From assembly GCF_000150275.1 (NCBI RefSeq), contig NW_002060943.1, forward strand, positions 10,559,064 to 10,623,063: DNA of 64,000 nucleotides. The letters run 5' to 3'. Shown one piece after another: positions 25,601-44,200 of the stretch. Position numbers and translations under genes: made by a program. This DNA comes from Trichoplax adhaerens (taxonomy: Eukaryota > Placozoa > Uniplacotomia > Trichoplacea > Trichoplacidae). Positions within the stretch are counted from its first letter, which is position 1. Each line of letters opens with the position of its first letter. The notes below the pieces were generated by a model. The model searched no databases. It had not been told where the DNA came from and saw nothing but the letters and a program-made list of their open reading frames with translations.

Positions 25601-28384
25601 TTATTTATTAGATTGTTGGAGACGAGTGGACTAGACGAGCAGTTAAAGCTGCTTAAAAACCGGATGTATCGGTATGATTAGATTATAATTACAAAGAATC
25701 TTTTCTGTTTACAATGTGAAGATTGTAATATTTTTTTGATTGTGCTGAACCGCAGAGAATTCTACGAAATTCGGACTATAATACAGATGTCATCAGAAAT
25801 CATAAAATTATTTACCTTAGTTTGTAATATCGATCCTAGCATTGGTTGCTATTTCATAAAGCGGAGGATGATAGTTTCAAGTCTTTTTCGTTTTTTAAGT
25901 GATAATGCTCAGGAAGAGGTTGCGTTATGTAAGTTCATAGCATCTTGTAAGCTTGTTCACACTTATTAGAACACGTTTCATTTTAATATGTAAACAAACT
26001 CGAAATTGGCTCTGATGCTATTCTATCTATAGCTACTAATGTAATGTGCTCATTGACTCGATAGGTAGGGATTGTTATTGCTTTTGGCAAACTATCTTCC
26101 AGTTCTTTTCCACTGTTCTATCGGTTGATAGTCAAGAAAATTACGATTGCGCACTGGAAATTTTTAAGAATAACTGGATTCTTTTTAACAGTAAGTAAAG
26201 TTAGATTTATATGCGTTCGAAGTATGTTAGGAAATCTGCAATTTCACCGTTGTGATTATCATTCAATACAAATCAATAAAACCGATGTAGATGCCGTTGT
26301 GACAATTTTGTCTTCCGAAAAAAGTACCAATTCGCAACGAAATTCGGCCCTAAATTTATTATGTATTATTCTCGCTCGAGAGGGAAAGTATCACTATGAA
26401 CATTCAAATGGGAATACAGCTTCGTTTACATCTCAAATTATAGAGTTATTAGAGATGGGAGAGGACGAGCCTAGTAAGCTTCAAAAGTCAATAATTCATA
26501 AGCCTAATTTAATTCTATTGTCTGCATGGAATTTCTTTATCTAGCTCACGGTATTACTGTGGTGTTTGGCAATTCTAATCATTTTTTTTATTTAACTTAA
26601 TTAAAGACGAAAGAAAGAATGATGAAATAGGCAATTCTAAAGACGATGCTTTGTCGCACCAAAGTTATAGCATACAACTATGTCACTTATTACTGGATTG
26701 TTACGAAGGGGCCAATGTTAGATGTCTCACTCTCACGGATAAGATTCCTTTAATGTCTGCCTTAAAATTGATCCTCGCTTGCAGTCCTCGAGCTAAATAT
26801 TTCGCTCTACAAAGTATGTGACGATGACATATTCTACATAATCTTTACCTTTATCTAACGTTTGTTTGATAATTACAACTTAGGCGGTTTCCTGGATAGT
26901 ATAATTGATAGACTGAAACAGTTGCGAGCTCAGCTTTCGATATCTTTCCTCTCTGCTACAAATAAATTCGAAGCCAGAAATAAAGTTCAAGGCAATCTGT
27001 TACTAGAAATTTCGCAAATATTAAATATTTGCCGTGGATTAATGTATCGTGATGATTCGACGAAGAATGCTGCTTTATTATGTGGACTGACTGAAGTTCT
27101 TTATCGATTATGGCCTTGGTGTTTTGTAGAATCTTCCTTTATGTCATCAGTCTTGGCGATTATGTGTACCTATACTGCTGATTTCGAAAAGGGTATAAAT
27201 TTATAGATTAACCTGTTCGATCTATCTTATGCTGATAAATGTAATTACTCGTTGTGTAGCTGCCAAATCCTTTGCTATCAATTTTACTGGGAAGGAGTAT
27301 ACCTCAATAGAAACAAATGAAGTAAATTCTTCCTCTAGTAGTTCCCTGGTTTATAATATTCTTAAATTTTTAATGCAATCAAATTGGAAAAAGATGAATA
27401 CTCCTTTGACATCTTCGAATGAAAGCGCTCTGTTTGCGTTAATATCCAACCTATCATCCTCTGCTGAGTGTAGAAGCATTATGTGGAAGGTACGTGATAT
27501 ATATTAGACGGGACAACTTTAAATTTTCAATGTCATTAACTATTCTAGTTGCAATTCAGGCGAATTTCCTGCAAGCGTTACACCCGCAAAATGTTACGAA
27601 ACAGTTTATGAAGCATAATGTAGCGCATTTGCGGCTATGGTATAAAATATTAGCGAATTTGTCCTTCTCTAGAGATGGCCAGCAAATGATGATGAAAGTG
27701 GAAGGTATACGTACTAAATTTTCAAATTAGATTGTCTGTCTTGGCTCTTATTCGATTCTGATACCCGAAATTCTCTATAATTTTAGGAATAATCCACGAT
27801 CTTTGCTGCATGACTACCTCTTCTGAATTCACACTTAGGAAGAATGCGTTATTAGTACTCAGAAATATGTGCTTTAATAGCACTCTAAAGGCTCATTTTT
27901 GGGCAAATGGTAGTACAGTATATGTCATTATTAGTTTGATTAAAATTTGATTCATAGGCTTATTTTTATATACGTTCTACGTTGCGGCCATAGATGATGT
28001 TTTACAATGCTTTTCGAAGACGTTGGTAGCCGAATCAGATGTAATGAAAGAAATTGCGGTCTCTGCCTTGCTTGCGATGATCTATAATTGCCAAAAGGTA
28101 TTAACTGCAACTTATAGAGTGTTGGGTCATTATCGAAGTATCTTAGCTTGATTGTATGAATTTTAGGCAAAGCTTGCCGTGAAACGACTAGGAATTCTAG
28201 ACAATCTCGATAACATAATTGCTAGCGAAAAGGACAGCGGTACTTCAGATTAAACATAAGACGTATCGAGTATTTAGGTAATAACTTACTTAAAAGTTAT
28301 TTTTTACTACATTCAGGTAAGAATGATGCAGTACTGATACGAAATGCGTCGGCATTGTTGGATACTTTGCGTATTGGCTATTAG
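16689..28384 (+). CDS. RTTN: Rotatin, centriole assembly protein (complete)
   Basis: Rotatin is an armadillo/HEAT-like centrosomal protein needed for centriole elongation and cilium function. The N-terminal rotatin domain is clear (EVRLRALKNLHFKLENG, LLQWFNVQS), as are DFPAEIFIQRP, LLFDEVS, LYRLWPWC, VYNILKFLMQS and LSFSRDGQQMMMK near the C-terminus. The 45 exons are: 16689-16746, 17115-17305, 17460-17597, 17777-18059, 18214-18310, 18430-18544, 18704-18854, 19017-19119, 19225-19516, 19582-19776, 19895-20032, 20278-20384, 20493-20616, 20743-20868, 21030-21146, 21210-21361, 21443-21626, 21734-21833, 21935-22153, 22227-22329, 22472-22537, 22637-22861, 22891-23214, 23286-23522, 23674-23739, 23807-23941, 24010-24085, 24208-24336, 24406-24498, 24592-24750, 24825-24908, 24998-25164, 25300-25500, 25612-25671, 25756-25928, 26065-26190, 26231-26473, 26607-26813, 26884-27192, 27260-27489, 27560-27704, 27787-27909, 27994-28097, 28167-28239, 28317-28384. 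Together they give about 2,271 aa, against about 2,226 in human. Uncertain junctions are the donor near 19516, the 20384/20493 pair and 22861/22891. The first coding exon stays open upstream to the acceptor at 16595. Confidence 0.94.
22862..22890 (+). other. Ultrashort rotatin intron (29 or 35 nt)
   Basis: The reading frame breaks between two well-supported coding blocks. Only two in-phase solutions exist: donor after 22861 with acceptor at 22890 (29 nt), or donor near 22849 with acceptor at 22884 (about 35 nt). Both are exceptionally short, so a sequence error is the alternative. Confidence 0.5.
26191..26230 (+). other. 40-nt rotatin intron
   Basis: The donor GTAAGT follows FNN-WILFN in phase 1, and the acceptor TTAG at 26227-26230 leads into an exon in the matching phase. 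Reading through gives a stop within two codons, so splicing is required. The perfect donor makes this the best-supported very short intron in the window. Confidence 0.65.
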
Positions 28385-29574
28385 CAGTCGCCCTTTTATA
28401 CCGAGTGTCCCAACATCACGAGATAGCGCGATATGGAGAATGAATTGCACAATCGACATCATCGTTTTAAAAGAATTATATTTAATTTGCATGTTAATCT
28501 TAAATATTTTCGAATAATGAAATTATGTTATTAATGTAAATAAATGAAAGTATGGAATTGAACACAAAGTCAAACGTTCTTTAGATCAAAACTGTATCTA
28601 GTCTTACTTCCTATTAACCTAATTACTCAATGTGGTATACTCGTACAGTGTACTCTGTATCTCGTGTATTAGATGTAGCAGCAATATTATTTTATACTTG
28701 CATTAGCGTGACGATTTATAAAAACACTACTGTGTCACGATATTCTTACGGTTTTACAATTTATACGCGATATCATAGTTCACAAATTATCATCTCGCAT
28801 CTGCTTCATTAGATAGAGATTAGTATATACTTTCAAGACATTGGCAAAACTTATCGATAGTGGCTTGTCATCGCATGCAGTGACCTTAATTTAATACTAA
28901 ATCGTCTTGCGAACCACTGTTTTAATACTGTAAGAAAGGAACAGAATCTTGTAAGCAAAATTGAAGTTATTCAGTAGCAGATAGAATTAAAATTGCTTAT
29001 TCTAGTTGAAGTGCGGGCCTAAATGCTACATAAAGTGAAAAACAAATCTCCCTACTACCTAATTTATTATATAACATTAAGATTACACAATGTAAATTTT
29101 AATAAAGAGCCTTCACAACCAATTTATTTTAAATGTTAATAAACAGTTCTAAGTAAATCAGTTATTTTAAATTTGTGTTGCCATGTTCCATTTCTGAAAA
29201 TAACCATTCTAAATGCATCTCATAAATAGCATAAAATTAATCACATTTTTTCACTTAGACGAGTTTAGAAAGCATCACATGAAATTACTGTAAAATAAGT
29301 AGCGCCGAATACATCTTTAGTTCATTATCATTCTGCCCAAGAGTTATTACTCTGGCACCGATATAGCGTAGATCAAATGCAATGATAATTGTTTGTTTAC
29401 CCTTTCGTAAAAAGCAGTCATAAGTATTTACAGTATAGTACTGAAGGAGAGTGCAATCTATCTTGCTGTTCATTTTTTTTACTAAATTCGGAAGCTGGTC
29501 ATACCATATGCTTTTAACATAAAGAATAAAGGAAATTTTTGTACGAAAACATGTTACTTAGGCTGGTTTAGTTT
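28385..29574. other. Convergent 3' spacer between rotatin and SPG7
   Basis: It holds both 3'UTRs. Two short frames (60 codons plus at 28630, 62 codons minus at 29285) have no recognisable features, and I did not call them. Confidence 0.6.
28539..28544 (+). promoter_or_regulatory. Poly(A) signal AATAAA of rotatin
   Basis: Canonical hexamer 155 bp after the rotatin stop codon, on the coding strand. Confidence 0.55.
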
Positions 29575-35498
<5,924 letters not shown>

Positions 35499-35769
35499 CA
35501 ATATTTACTTATAGATCTTTCATTGAACAATTTTTCAGTTAGTGTACGGTAAGTCTTCAAGCGATCTTTTCTTTCATTTATTTTCAATGTTGCAAAATAT
35601 ACAAGGTAAATCAACTTTTACTTTCCTATACACACACTTTACTATTCATGGCAATCTTTCTTATTCTATCTCGAGGAATATTAGTAATAGAAAAATAGAA
35701 CTGGTCTTGAATTTGTTGTAAAACGTAGTAAAATTGCTAGTGCTTAAAGTTGCCAGCCAACAATTTTCA

Positions 35770-35937
35770 ATGGAAGGTAAATTTACTAAAACGCTATCCC
35801 AGTTTGTTAGGCAATATCGAGTTGGAATTGCACCAGACCTTTCAAATACAGTCGCACCTGGTAACGTAAACCTGACTTCCTGGAACATAGATCACTATGC
35901 TCAAAGATTCGGTAAACAAAGGATCTATTTGACTTGA
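35770..35937 (+). CDS. Unassigned 55-residue ORF
   Basis: An ATG-started frame on the plus strand encodes MEGKFTKTLSQFVRQYRVGI through a middle part SNTVAPGNVNLTSWNID to a terminal RFGKQRIYLT and a stop. Composition is protein-like (balanced, not low complexity, many charged residues) unlike the chance ORFs in the spacers. It lies between SPG7 (minus) and OVCA2 (plus), just before a palindromic repeat array. It could be a small single-exon gene, or the last exon of a gene whose upstream exon I missed; a possible acceptor CGTAG lies at 35724-35728. I do not recognise a family. Confidence 0.35.
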   Translation: MEGKFTKTLSQFVRQYRVGIAPDLSNTVAPGNVNLTSWNIDHYAQRFGKQRIYLT

Positions 35938-35941
35938 CAAA

Positions 35942-36076
35942 CTACTGTACCATACTTTATACTGTATTGTAAACCCGGTACAATACAGTACAGTACAGTA
36001 TTCGAGCCAGGGGTCTACAGTACAGTACGGTACAGTACAGTGTACAGTGTACAGTGCACAATGTACAGTACACTAT
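35942..36076. repeat. Palindromic TACAGTAC array upstream of OVCA2
   Basis: Repeated TACAGTAC, GTACAGTG and TACGGTAC words over about 135 bp, the same family as at 3847-4062. It ends about 115 bp before the OVCA2 start codon. Between it and the gene lies GCCATTGACCATT, which shares GCCATTGACCA with the rotatin spacer. Confidence 0.8.
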
Positions 36077-36190
36077 TTACTCACTGTAGAGGTCTTCATG
36101 GTCCGGTCTGGTCCCCATGGCTGCCATTGACCATTAAATAGCATAGTAACCATTTGTAGAAACAGGGTTTGCAACGTTATTATTGCTCCT

Positions 36191-37400
36191 ATGGCTGATG
36201 CCAAGCTCAAAATTCTTTGCGTACATGGATATCGTCAAAGCGATAAGATCTTTGCAGAAAAGACGGGTGCACTACGGAAAGGGCTTAAAAAATTAGCAAC
36301 TTTCACATATTTTACAGCTCCGCATCAAGTGTTACAAGATTCTGATGGAAACGATTGTAATGATGACGGTCAATTTGGTAAGAACTGCAGAAATGCAATG
36401 TCTTCTCATGGCCATTTCGATCTGTAATTAAAATAGTAGATCCAGTAATATCAAGTACTACTAATACAGTTCAATGGATATAGAATAACTGTCTTTTAAA
36501 AGGATGTTAAATTGGATAATTGATCAATGTACACAACTTTATTGCCCTTTTACTTTATAAAAAGTAACGAAATTTCCCTAATTGCAAATCAAAAAATGAC
36601 GTGCAAATAACAGCGGTTATATTAATATTTCTTGTATGCATATAACACATACTGAACGCGGCACGAAGAAGCCTGTGATTAAATGAAACAGAACATAATA
36701 TTCAAAGGCAATTTACTCCAATTTGGTATCACGGTGTACTCATAAATATTTTGCAATTATCCTTTATCATATGAAATAGGATGGTGGTTCTCCAAAGATA
36801 ATAGGACATATAGCGCCTTGCATGTTGCGGATATTGACCTAGGATATCACGAATCTCTGCAAGCATTTAGAAAGTTTTGCTTAGATACCGGACCTTACGA
36901 TGGTGTACTAGGTTTTAGTCAAGGTGCTTGTATGGTTTCTATTATCTGTACTTTGCAACAACGTCAAATCCTTGATTTGCCCTTCAACTTTAAATTTGCA
37001 ATCATCATGGCTGGTTTTAAATCATTACTATCTCCTCATCTGCAATTTTTCACTGATCAGATTGTATTACCGAGTTTGCATGTTTTTGGCAAAGCAGATC
37101 GAGTTATCCCAATTGGTAGGTTAAATGGATCTCTTCATGCTCTTAAAAGTTAAATATTTATTACTTCAAACATGTAATTGTATTTTCTGTCAGCCACATT
37201 AATGAACATGACTGCTGTTAACCATACTAATAAAACGGATCGCCATATTTCTCTCATCTCTTACATATGTAGAACTTAGCCAAGAACTAGCCAAAAATTT
37301 TAAAGACCCAACATTAATTATTCATGAAGGTGGACATTTTGTGCCTGCTGCTGCGCCGCAAAGAAAAGCTTATATGGAATTTCTTCAAAAGTTTATTTAA
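36191..37400 (+). CDS. OVCA2: OVCA2, serine hydrolase of the FSH1 family (complete)
   Basis: An alpha/beta hydrolase of the family of human OVCA2 (an esterase acting on long-chain esters) and yeast FSH1-3. Three exons, 36191-36377, 36780-37115 and 37273-37400, give 216 aa; human OVCA2 is 227. Landmarks: N-terminal KILCVHGYRQSDKIFAEKTG, WWFS, and a nucleophile elbow GFSQG with Ser109 (codon at 36917). The acid is in GKADRVIP, Asp169 (37097), and the histidine is in HEGGHFVPAA, His196 (37335). So the Ser-Asp-His triad is intact. There is no signal peptide. The start is the first ATG in frame and gives the conserved N-terminus. Both introns are phase 1. The protein is probably cytosolic; the natural substrate cannot be read from sequence. 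Confidence 0.95.
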
Positions 37401-37456
37401 TAATCATGTTATTGTACCATATCAGTAGCATTCACTTCTTTCTCCTTGTTAAATCA

Positions 37457-37462
37457 AATAAA
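37457..37462 (+). promoter_or_regulatory. Poly(A) signal AATAAA of OVCA2
   Basis: Hexamer 57 bp after the OVCA2 stop codon. Confidence 0.65.
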
Positions 37463-38204
37463 GTAAATTTCTATTTTATAATGTATATTTATTAGCAACT
37501 ACACCCAAAAAGTAGCCCTGAATAATACTAAAGTATTTGCCTTTGATACGCTCCATTTGCAACGAATAACGCTACGTAGATTGATTGCATGCATGAATAT
37601 TGTGTATACCAATTAATTGCATTTATTGAGAATTCATGCGCATTAATGAAGAATTTTAACATCACTCACAAATGATGAGTAAATTCACTTCTTATATCTT
37701 CGTTTATCAATATTTCATATTAGTCAATGTTGTCGATTCAAAGTACAAAATAGAATATTCTATCCCAATATGAAACACCAATAATACAGTATAATTATAG
37801 TTGTGATATCTGTAATGTAGCAAAATATAAGTAAACTTTCTCGCATCAGATATTCTACAATAACAATTTAAACATTGACGTCGATAAGAAATAATTGCTG
37901 TTAATACAAATTATAGATATTGCATAGCATACGATTAGAGTCCTTAATGTATAATCAGTATCGATGAGAAGCTCTGTACTTCGTTCAGAAAATAATACAA
38001 TTTACGATACATTTGTAACGAAAAATTTACAGCTTGTGCTTTAAACCATAGCAGTAGTGGCTCAAGCATCAATGGAAGACATTAATCATGTAGACCCATA
38101 TACAATATGGTTTATGCAATTTTTTTAAGGTAGTAGCATAAACTCTGAATGAATATATTTCAATATGATTCTATTTCAGTATCAAAATGATATAACTGGC
38201 GTAG
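37463..38204. other. Convergent 3' spacer, nothing recognised
   Basis: AT-rich sequence between the OVCA2 and WD-gene 3' ends. I see no gene, repeat or structured element. Confidence 0.6.
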
Positions 38205-38210
38205 TTTATT
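38205..38210 (-). promoter_or_regulatory. Poly(A) signal of the WD-repeat gene
   Basis: TTTATT on the plus strand reads AATAAA on the coding strand, about 50 bp after the stop codon at 38259. Confidence 0.6.
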
Positions 38211-38258
38211 ACTCTTTTTACCAAAATATACTTATTTTTGTTCTCATAAAAGTTAGTT

Positions 38259-41200
38259 TCAAACTGCAGCAGTATAGGAACGACTAGGTACAAAATATTT
38301 TTGAGACGATTGTAAAATTAATAAAGTATTGTCTTTATAGTAACCGTAATACTGAGGATCTTCATTCGCAAATGGAGCAAGTGTCATAACATTCATTCGT
38401 AGGGCTAAAGCATTTGTAAATCCTGAATGCCTTGATTCTCTAGTTGATGGCAAAACTGAAAAAAAGTATGACCGTTTTCAGTGTTTTTAATAGTGAATGA
38501 GGATCATTTACATGAAAAACAAAAATTAGATTTACCTTTGGTATGCATAGCTTCTCTATGAGGATGACAGGCACTAACATGAGTTTCGCCAATTCGAGCT
38601 AAGCATGGTTTGCTAGATAAGTTGATAAAAGTTAATAGCATATATTTTTTAATATTTATAGGGTCGTTGCTCTATCAGATTATTACTATATGATCATAAT
38701 AATCTATTCGTAAAATAATAGCTGTATCTTTAATATGGACTACTAAAATTTATTACAGCATTGGCGGTCTATGGATATAATTATTTGAGCAAAAATACGA
38801 GCATTATTAAATTTCTATTCCTTACACATTAATTTTCGGTAATGCTAATATAGCATTCTTCCTTGTTTCTTGTTCTTTCGACTTTCGCCTCGATTCTTGG
38901 CGAGATCTAGATATAAAGAATTTCTAATTTACTAAAACTATTCAAGATAGCAAATAAGAGACAAACTATCAACATGATTTAGGTATTAATTCTATATCCG
39001 AAAGTGTAGCGTATTTAGAATATACTGTAACTATATTCTACTCTTAAATATAGACATGTTGTATTCATCTTATATTTAGGCGTATCTACAGTCTGTTCGC
39101 TCTACATTCAAATATGGCTTACTACATTTAGTTATTACAGTCCTCGCTATTTTCTACAATCTTCTGCTATTCTATAACCTGTTATGGTATATGTTGTATC
39201 TAATCCTACAATCATATTCTCTGCATATGTTCTAATGCCATAGCTATAAATACTGTCGCTTTCTACCTTAGATTTGTTAAGTTGCATTATTAGTCACAGT
39301 TAGTATTCACACTTTACTCACGGCAGCTACCACGCTGATCTACCGTAATTATCACACTGTACGTAACTACTAGCTACAATAAAGTATCCTCTTTTCGTAA
39401 GCTCCTTGTGCAATTCTCTGCATGGCAACTAAAACCACATTATCTGACTCTTCGAACCCTCCATCACAGAAAGTAACAATATTTAAATTAGCTTCGTTTT
39501 ATCATATTTGTCATACTTTTCTAGCTCTTCTTCTCGAGTAAATTCACAGAAATAATTAATTGCTTCCAGAGGTGTAATAAACGCTATATGAACGGATCAG
39601 GTAGAATTAACTTTTATATCAAGTGAGCAATATTACTTAATATCAAAAAATAATTTATACCATATCATACCTGCTATTTCTGTTGAGTCAGGAGAAATCT
39701 CAGGCCGATCCGATACATTCTCATTGTTTGGTTGAAAGTTAAGTAAAGCAGCCTAGGTAGGCAAAGTATACAGGAGTAATGAGCTTCATCAATAAGAATG
39801 AAAGAAACGTATTGAAATTTAGTTATCAAGTTAGCTGTAGTGTTCAACAAAAATTACCTTTTTCTTCAAATAATCGGTTACTATAAAACCTGTACCATCA
39901 CCATAATTCATTAGTAAAAACAGCTATTAATTTAACTCAAAAATTTTTTTCAGTTTACTAGACAGGTACTTAAAAGTATGATTTAATAGACAATCACATT
40001 ATACTCGCTACTTATTAACATAGCAATTATTTACCAAATGATTGCGCATTGCCTTCCTCTGCTTTATCTTTAAATTTAACTTTCGATATATCTTTGACTA
40101 TTTTATTTGGATTACTTCTCTTTTTTCTAAACATAAAATCATTCAATAGGAACATACTGTTATTCGATTGCATATAATGCTGGCTGTACAGTACAATAAA
40201 TCTATATTGCATACCGCATCTATGTAAAGCATCATTATTTATATAATACGCACAGTGATAATCCAAGTTACAATTAGCAATAAAATGTAATCATTACAAT
40301 CATCATTTTTGTCAATATCATATATTTAATATATAGTACTCTAGCTTAGCTATAATCATCGTAAATTAATATCGTATACAAGGTAGAAATGAAGGTAATT
40401 ATTTAGCTTAACATTATTATCACTAATCTATCTCAGTCAGAATTTTCATTGGCAGTTTTATTACCTTGATTGTTTTACTGCTTCTCTTGATGTAGTTATA
40501 GTATAGTGCTCGATATGCTTGGAAAATTTATCAATCCAAGTAGACAGCCACGATTCAGTGAAGCTGTTGAGTTGATTTTTTCTGTCACGATTATTTAAAA
40601 ACTTTTTCTAAAAGATAAGGTTAAAAGATTCCAGTTACTAATAATATTAGGGAAATAATTGTAAATAACAAGTATTGCTATACACTAGAGCATATTTTTT
40701 TTTTCAAACCATAATTTTATACATAAGTAAAAACGTGTGTAAGATATCGTTATAATAGTTTGGTCTAAATGAATTGATCTATTCTTCTAAGTTACAATTT
40801 ATGTAGTATATAATCTCATGCATGAGGACTTAAGACTTGCCGAATAAAATGTAACCTAAAAACACTGTATTGCGTGCAGAAGAAATTCACTGAATGCCTA
40901 TAAATATATACATATATATATATACAATATATATTTCGTAAGTTGTTATATCATTTTATTACCTTTAAATCCCAGGAATTTATTTCCTTGATCAACATAT
41001 TGTGTAGATCATATAACCCAAGTTGATAAAGAATTGTTAAGGCAATATTTCTAAACAACGAAATAACATTAATTACCGCTGAAAGAATATTCGCACTCAT
41101 GAAGAATTTTTGTGCAATTTAAGTTTATCAATGACTTCTATAAAACGTAAAACTGATTGGAATAAACAACTTACCTAATTTCTTCATCACCACTTGCTGC

Positions 41201-44200
41201 TTGAACTAACAGTTCAGCAATATATGCCTTTTCCGATTCTGCTCCAAGTTTATGCAATGCTCTCAAGGCTGCTATAATAATCTAAAATGAAATAAACACA
41301 TAAAATCACATGCATTTAATTGAAGTAATAAGAATTTGCTATAACTAGAGCTCTTTGTAATTTTACATTAATTTAATATCTTAACACTCTCTACTAACAA
41401 TGTTAACAATACTGAGCAAATCGTTTTAATTTATCTACATCGACTTCCCATATAGCAAATTAAATCGATTACTGTGAATTAAGAAGTGTCCATAATTTTT
41501 GCATTATACCTTTTTGCCATCTCGCGTATTGACGATGTCTTTTCTAAGTTCTGCTAAAAGCGCACGAATTAGAAATTGTTTATCTTCCAGTGGATCGTCC
41601 ACTTGATTTAGAAGGGTACAGATGGCCTAAGATTTATAGCACATAACGGAATTAGAAATAAAATTTTAAGGCTACCAAATTAAAATTATCGATAAAAAAA
41701 CTCTTAAAGTATTATTATAATCACACATGCAGCGAATCAGATATTAATCATTCAAGGTTTATTGCATTAATCGCAATAAACTTTCTTACCTCTAGGATTC
41801 CTACTTTAGTAGAATTGTTCGGCGATTTAAGCTTGATCATTAGCGCATCTAAGAATTGCTCAATACTTTCAATTTTTGGAAATGACTATTTAAAGTAGGC
41901 ATAAGAATAAATTACATTAGTTTCCTTTTAAGATACAGTTGATCTAATTGAATACTTAGTTAAAAAATCTAATTCACAGCTCATTAATAGTAATTGAAGT
42001 GTTGAAGCGAAATTTTAATAGAAAATAAAATCTTTCACCTCATCTTCAATATCAGGGAAGGCCTCTTGAAACCATTCGTCATCCTGAAATTGAGCGATAA
42101 AGTTAGGTAAGGTTCTCTTAGGCGGCTCGGGTGATGGAATTCTTGGCGGAGGGGAAGGTGATGGAGATGGTGATGGAGTCTTTTTGGTCTCTTCTTTTTT
42201 CCTGATAATGCAAAATAGAATTAAAGTACACTCATGTTAGACTACTAAAAAATCTAACTATATCTATCATCTGGAAAGAGCTATCCCTTTTATTTTATAG
42301 CTCACTTTAAATATTGTTTTCTCAACTTGTCACGAAGTGGTCTCGATAGATGCTTTTCTACAGGTGTTCTAGGATAAATCTCTGGGTCGTCTTCATCGCC
42401 TGATATTGGGGTATCATTTCGTGAATCGTCTGTAACATCTGGTGAATTGCTTTCTCTTAATGCTTTCTGCAATCTTTCATAATAGCTTGTCGACTGTGGT
42501 ATATCAGGAGATTCATTTTCATCTGGTGGAATTTTAGTCTATATAAGAGGCGAAAATGATAGTGTTATTTATTCATCATATTGATTTATCACCAGATTTT
42601 AATTCTGAACGCTTTACAGAAAGTATGTCATACCATAATGCTCTTGTTATATTTATCAATCATAGCAATGACTGGAGTCTATCATATAGACGTTAAAAAA
42701 TAGAGCTATATTATACTATATTCTAAATACTATATTCTGAAAGCATTCGATCTCGATCTGTACATATTAATTTAGTCAATATGACGGATTACTGTAGTAC
42801 TTAGTATGTGATAGTATAACAACGAACTACGACTAATTTAAATTTCACATTTTAAAGTGTTATAATTGCCTTATTATATATATATATACGAGTATTTATC
42901 TTTCTAATCTATCGATTTCTCTTTTGGACTGTTTGATAATTTCAAACTGAAAACTATTTACCTTTCTACTGTCTAAGAAAGCTAATTGTTCCGTCGTTAA
43001 TTGTGGTAATTCCCAATTCTGATCATTCCAGAAATTCTCATCATCTGTATCATCATCTTGAAATAAAGCCCGAGCCAAAATTGAATTAGGAACATATCCA
43101 TCTGGAGCAAGTGCTGCATCATCCACTAATTGATAGCGTATTAGTTGCTTTTTAGCAGGCCTGCGAAAGAATCCTGTCTGCGGATATTGAGGAATTTTGA
43201 ATGATGAATCTGGAAACAACAAAAAGTTCAATTTGATATGAACCATAAGTTAAGCTTTGGAACTTTTTCATTAGATTTAGGCATTAATTCTAATTATTTT
43301 TCAAGACTAATAATTGATTTAATCAGCAAATTTTAAATCAAAATATTTAGTAATGAATTTATTCCTTGTTAATTAGATTTCCATAAAACTATTAAGATAT
43401 CCTAGGGAAACGCAATAGCTTATAAATATGATCTACTAGTTGCTATTATATATGTATATATTACTTTCATCTTTTGATGAGCTATCAGAATGATATGCAT
43501 CTTCATCATCACTCTCAATAGTGACCTATTAAAAGCAAAAGAAAACGTCTTTTACAATATCGCAAAATTTGACTACTCTGAATTTTTGAAATCTAATAAT
43601 TAGTGTTGGATTCATCTAAAATATAGCTATGGAAGCTTGCTTTACGCTTAAATATTTAAAATTTACAATTAACTTACTTTTGTCTTTTTATAGTAAATAG
43701 AGTTATAAAAGAGATCCAAGTATTTTTTAAGTGCTACTTTATTGACGTTAGGTTTTGTTTTTGGTTTCTATTTCAAAGTTTTTCATTGTTAGTATGTAAA
43801 TCCGTATATACGCGCCTAGCAATGTCAAAATATAGCAAATGGACATTGCTATATTGTGTAGTGTAACTTATTATATTGACTTGAGAAAAATTAGGCTGCG
43901 GTATTAAAATTTATATCGAATCAATTAATATTCATGTGTAATTTACCGGTGGCCGAACTGAAAGTTTGCCTTGGGTGATTGCATCTAATTCTTCTTCACG
44001 AGCTTTAATGCTAGCATAGCCCTATATTTCGTGACATAGTAAATAGAATACGGGTTGAGCATTGAAACAGCATGGAAAATCAGTTAAAAGAGAATGAAAT
44101 ACTGACATGCTTAAATCTTTCAACATAAATGATATTGCTTGATATTTGAGTTTGTTTTTCTCACCTTTTCTTTCGTCTCTCGTTGCATTCGCTGCTCTAA

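Noticed and set aside
29285-29473. 62-residue minus-strand frame downstream of the SPG7 stop
   Set aside because: Possibly 3'UTR. There is no partner exon, acceptor or recognisable domain.
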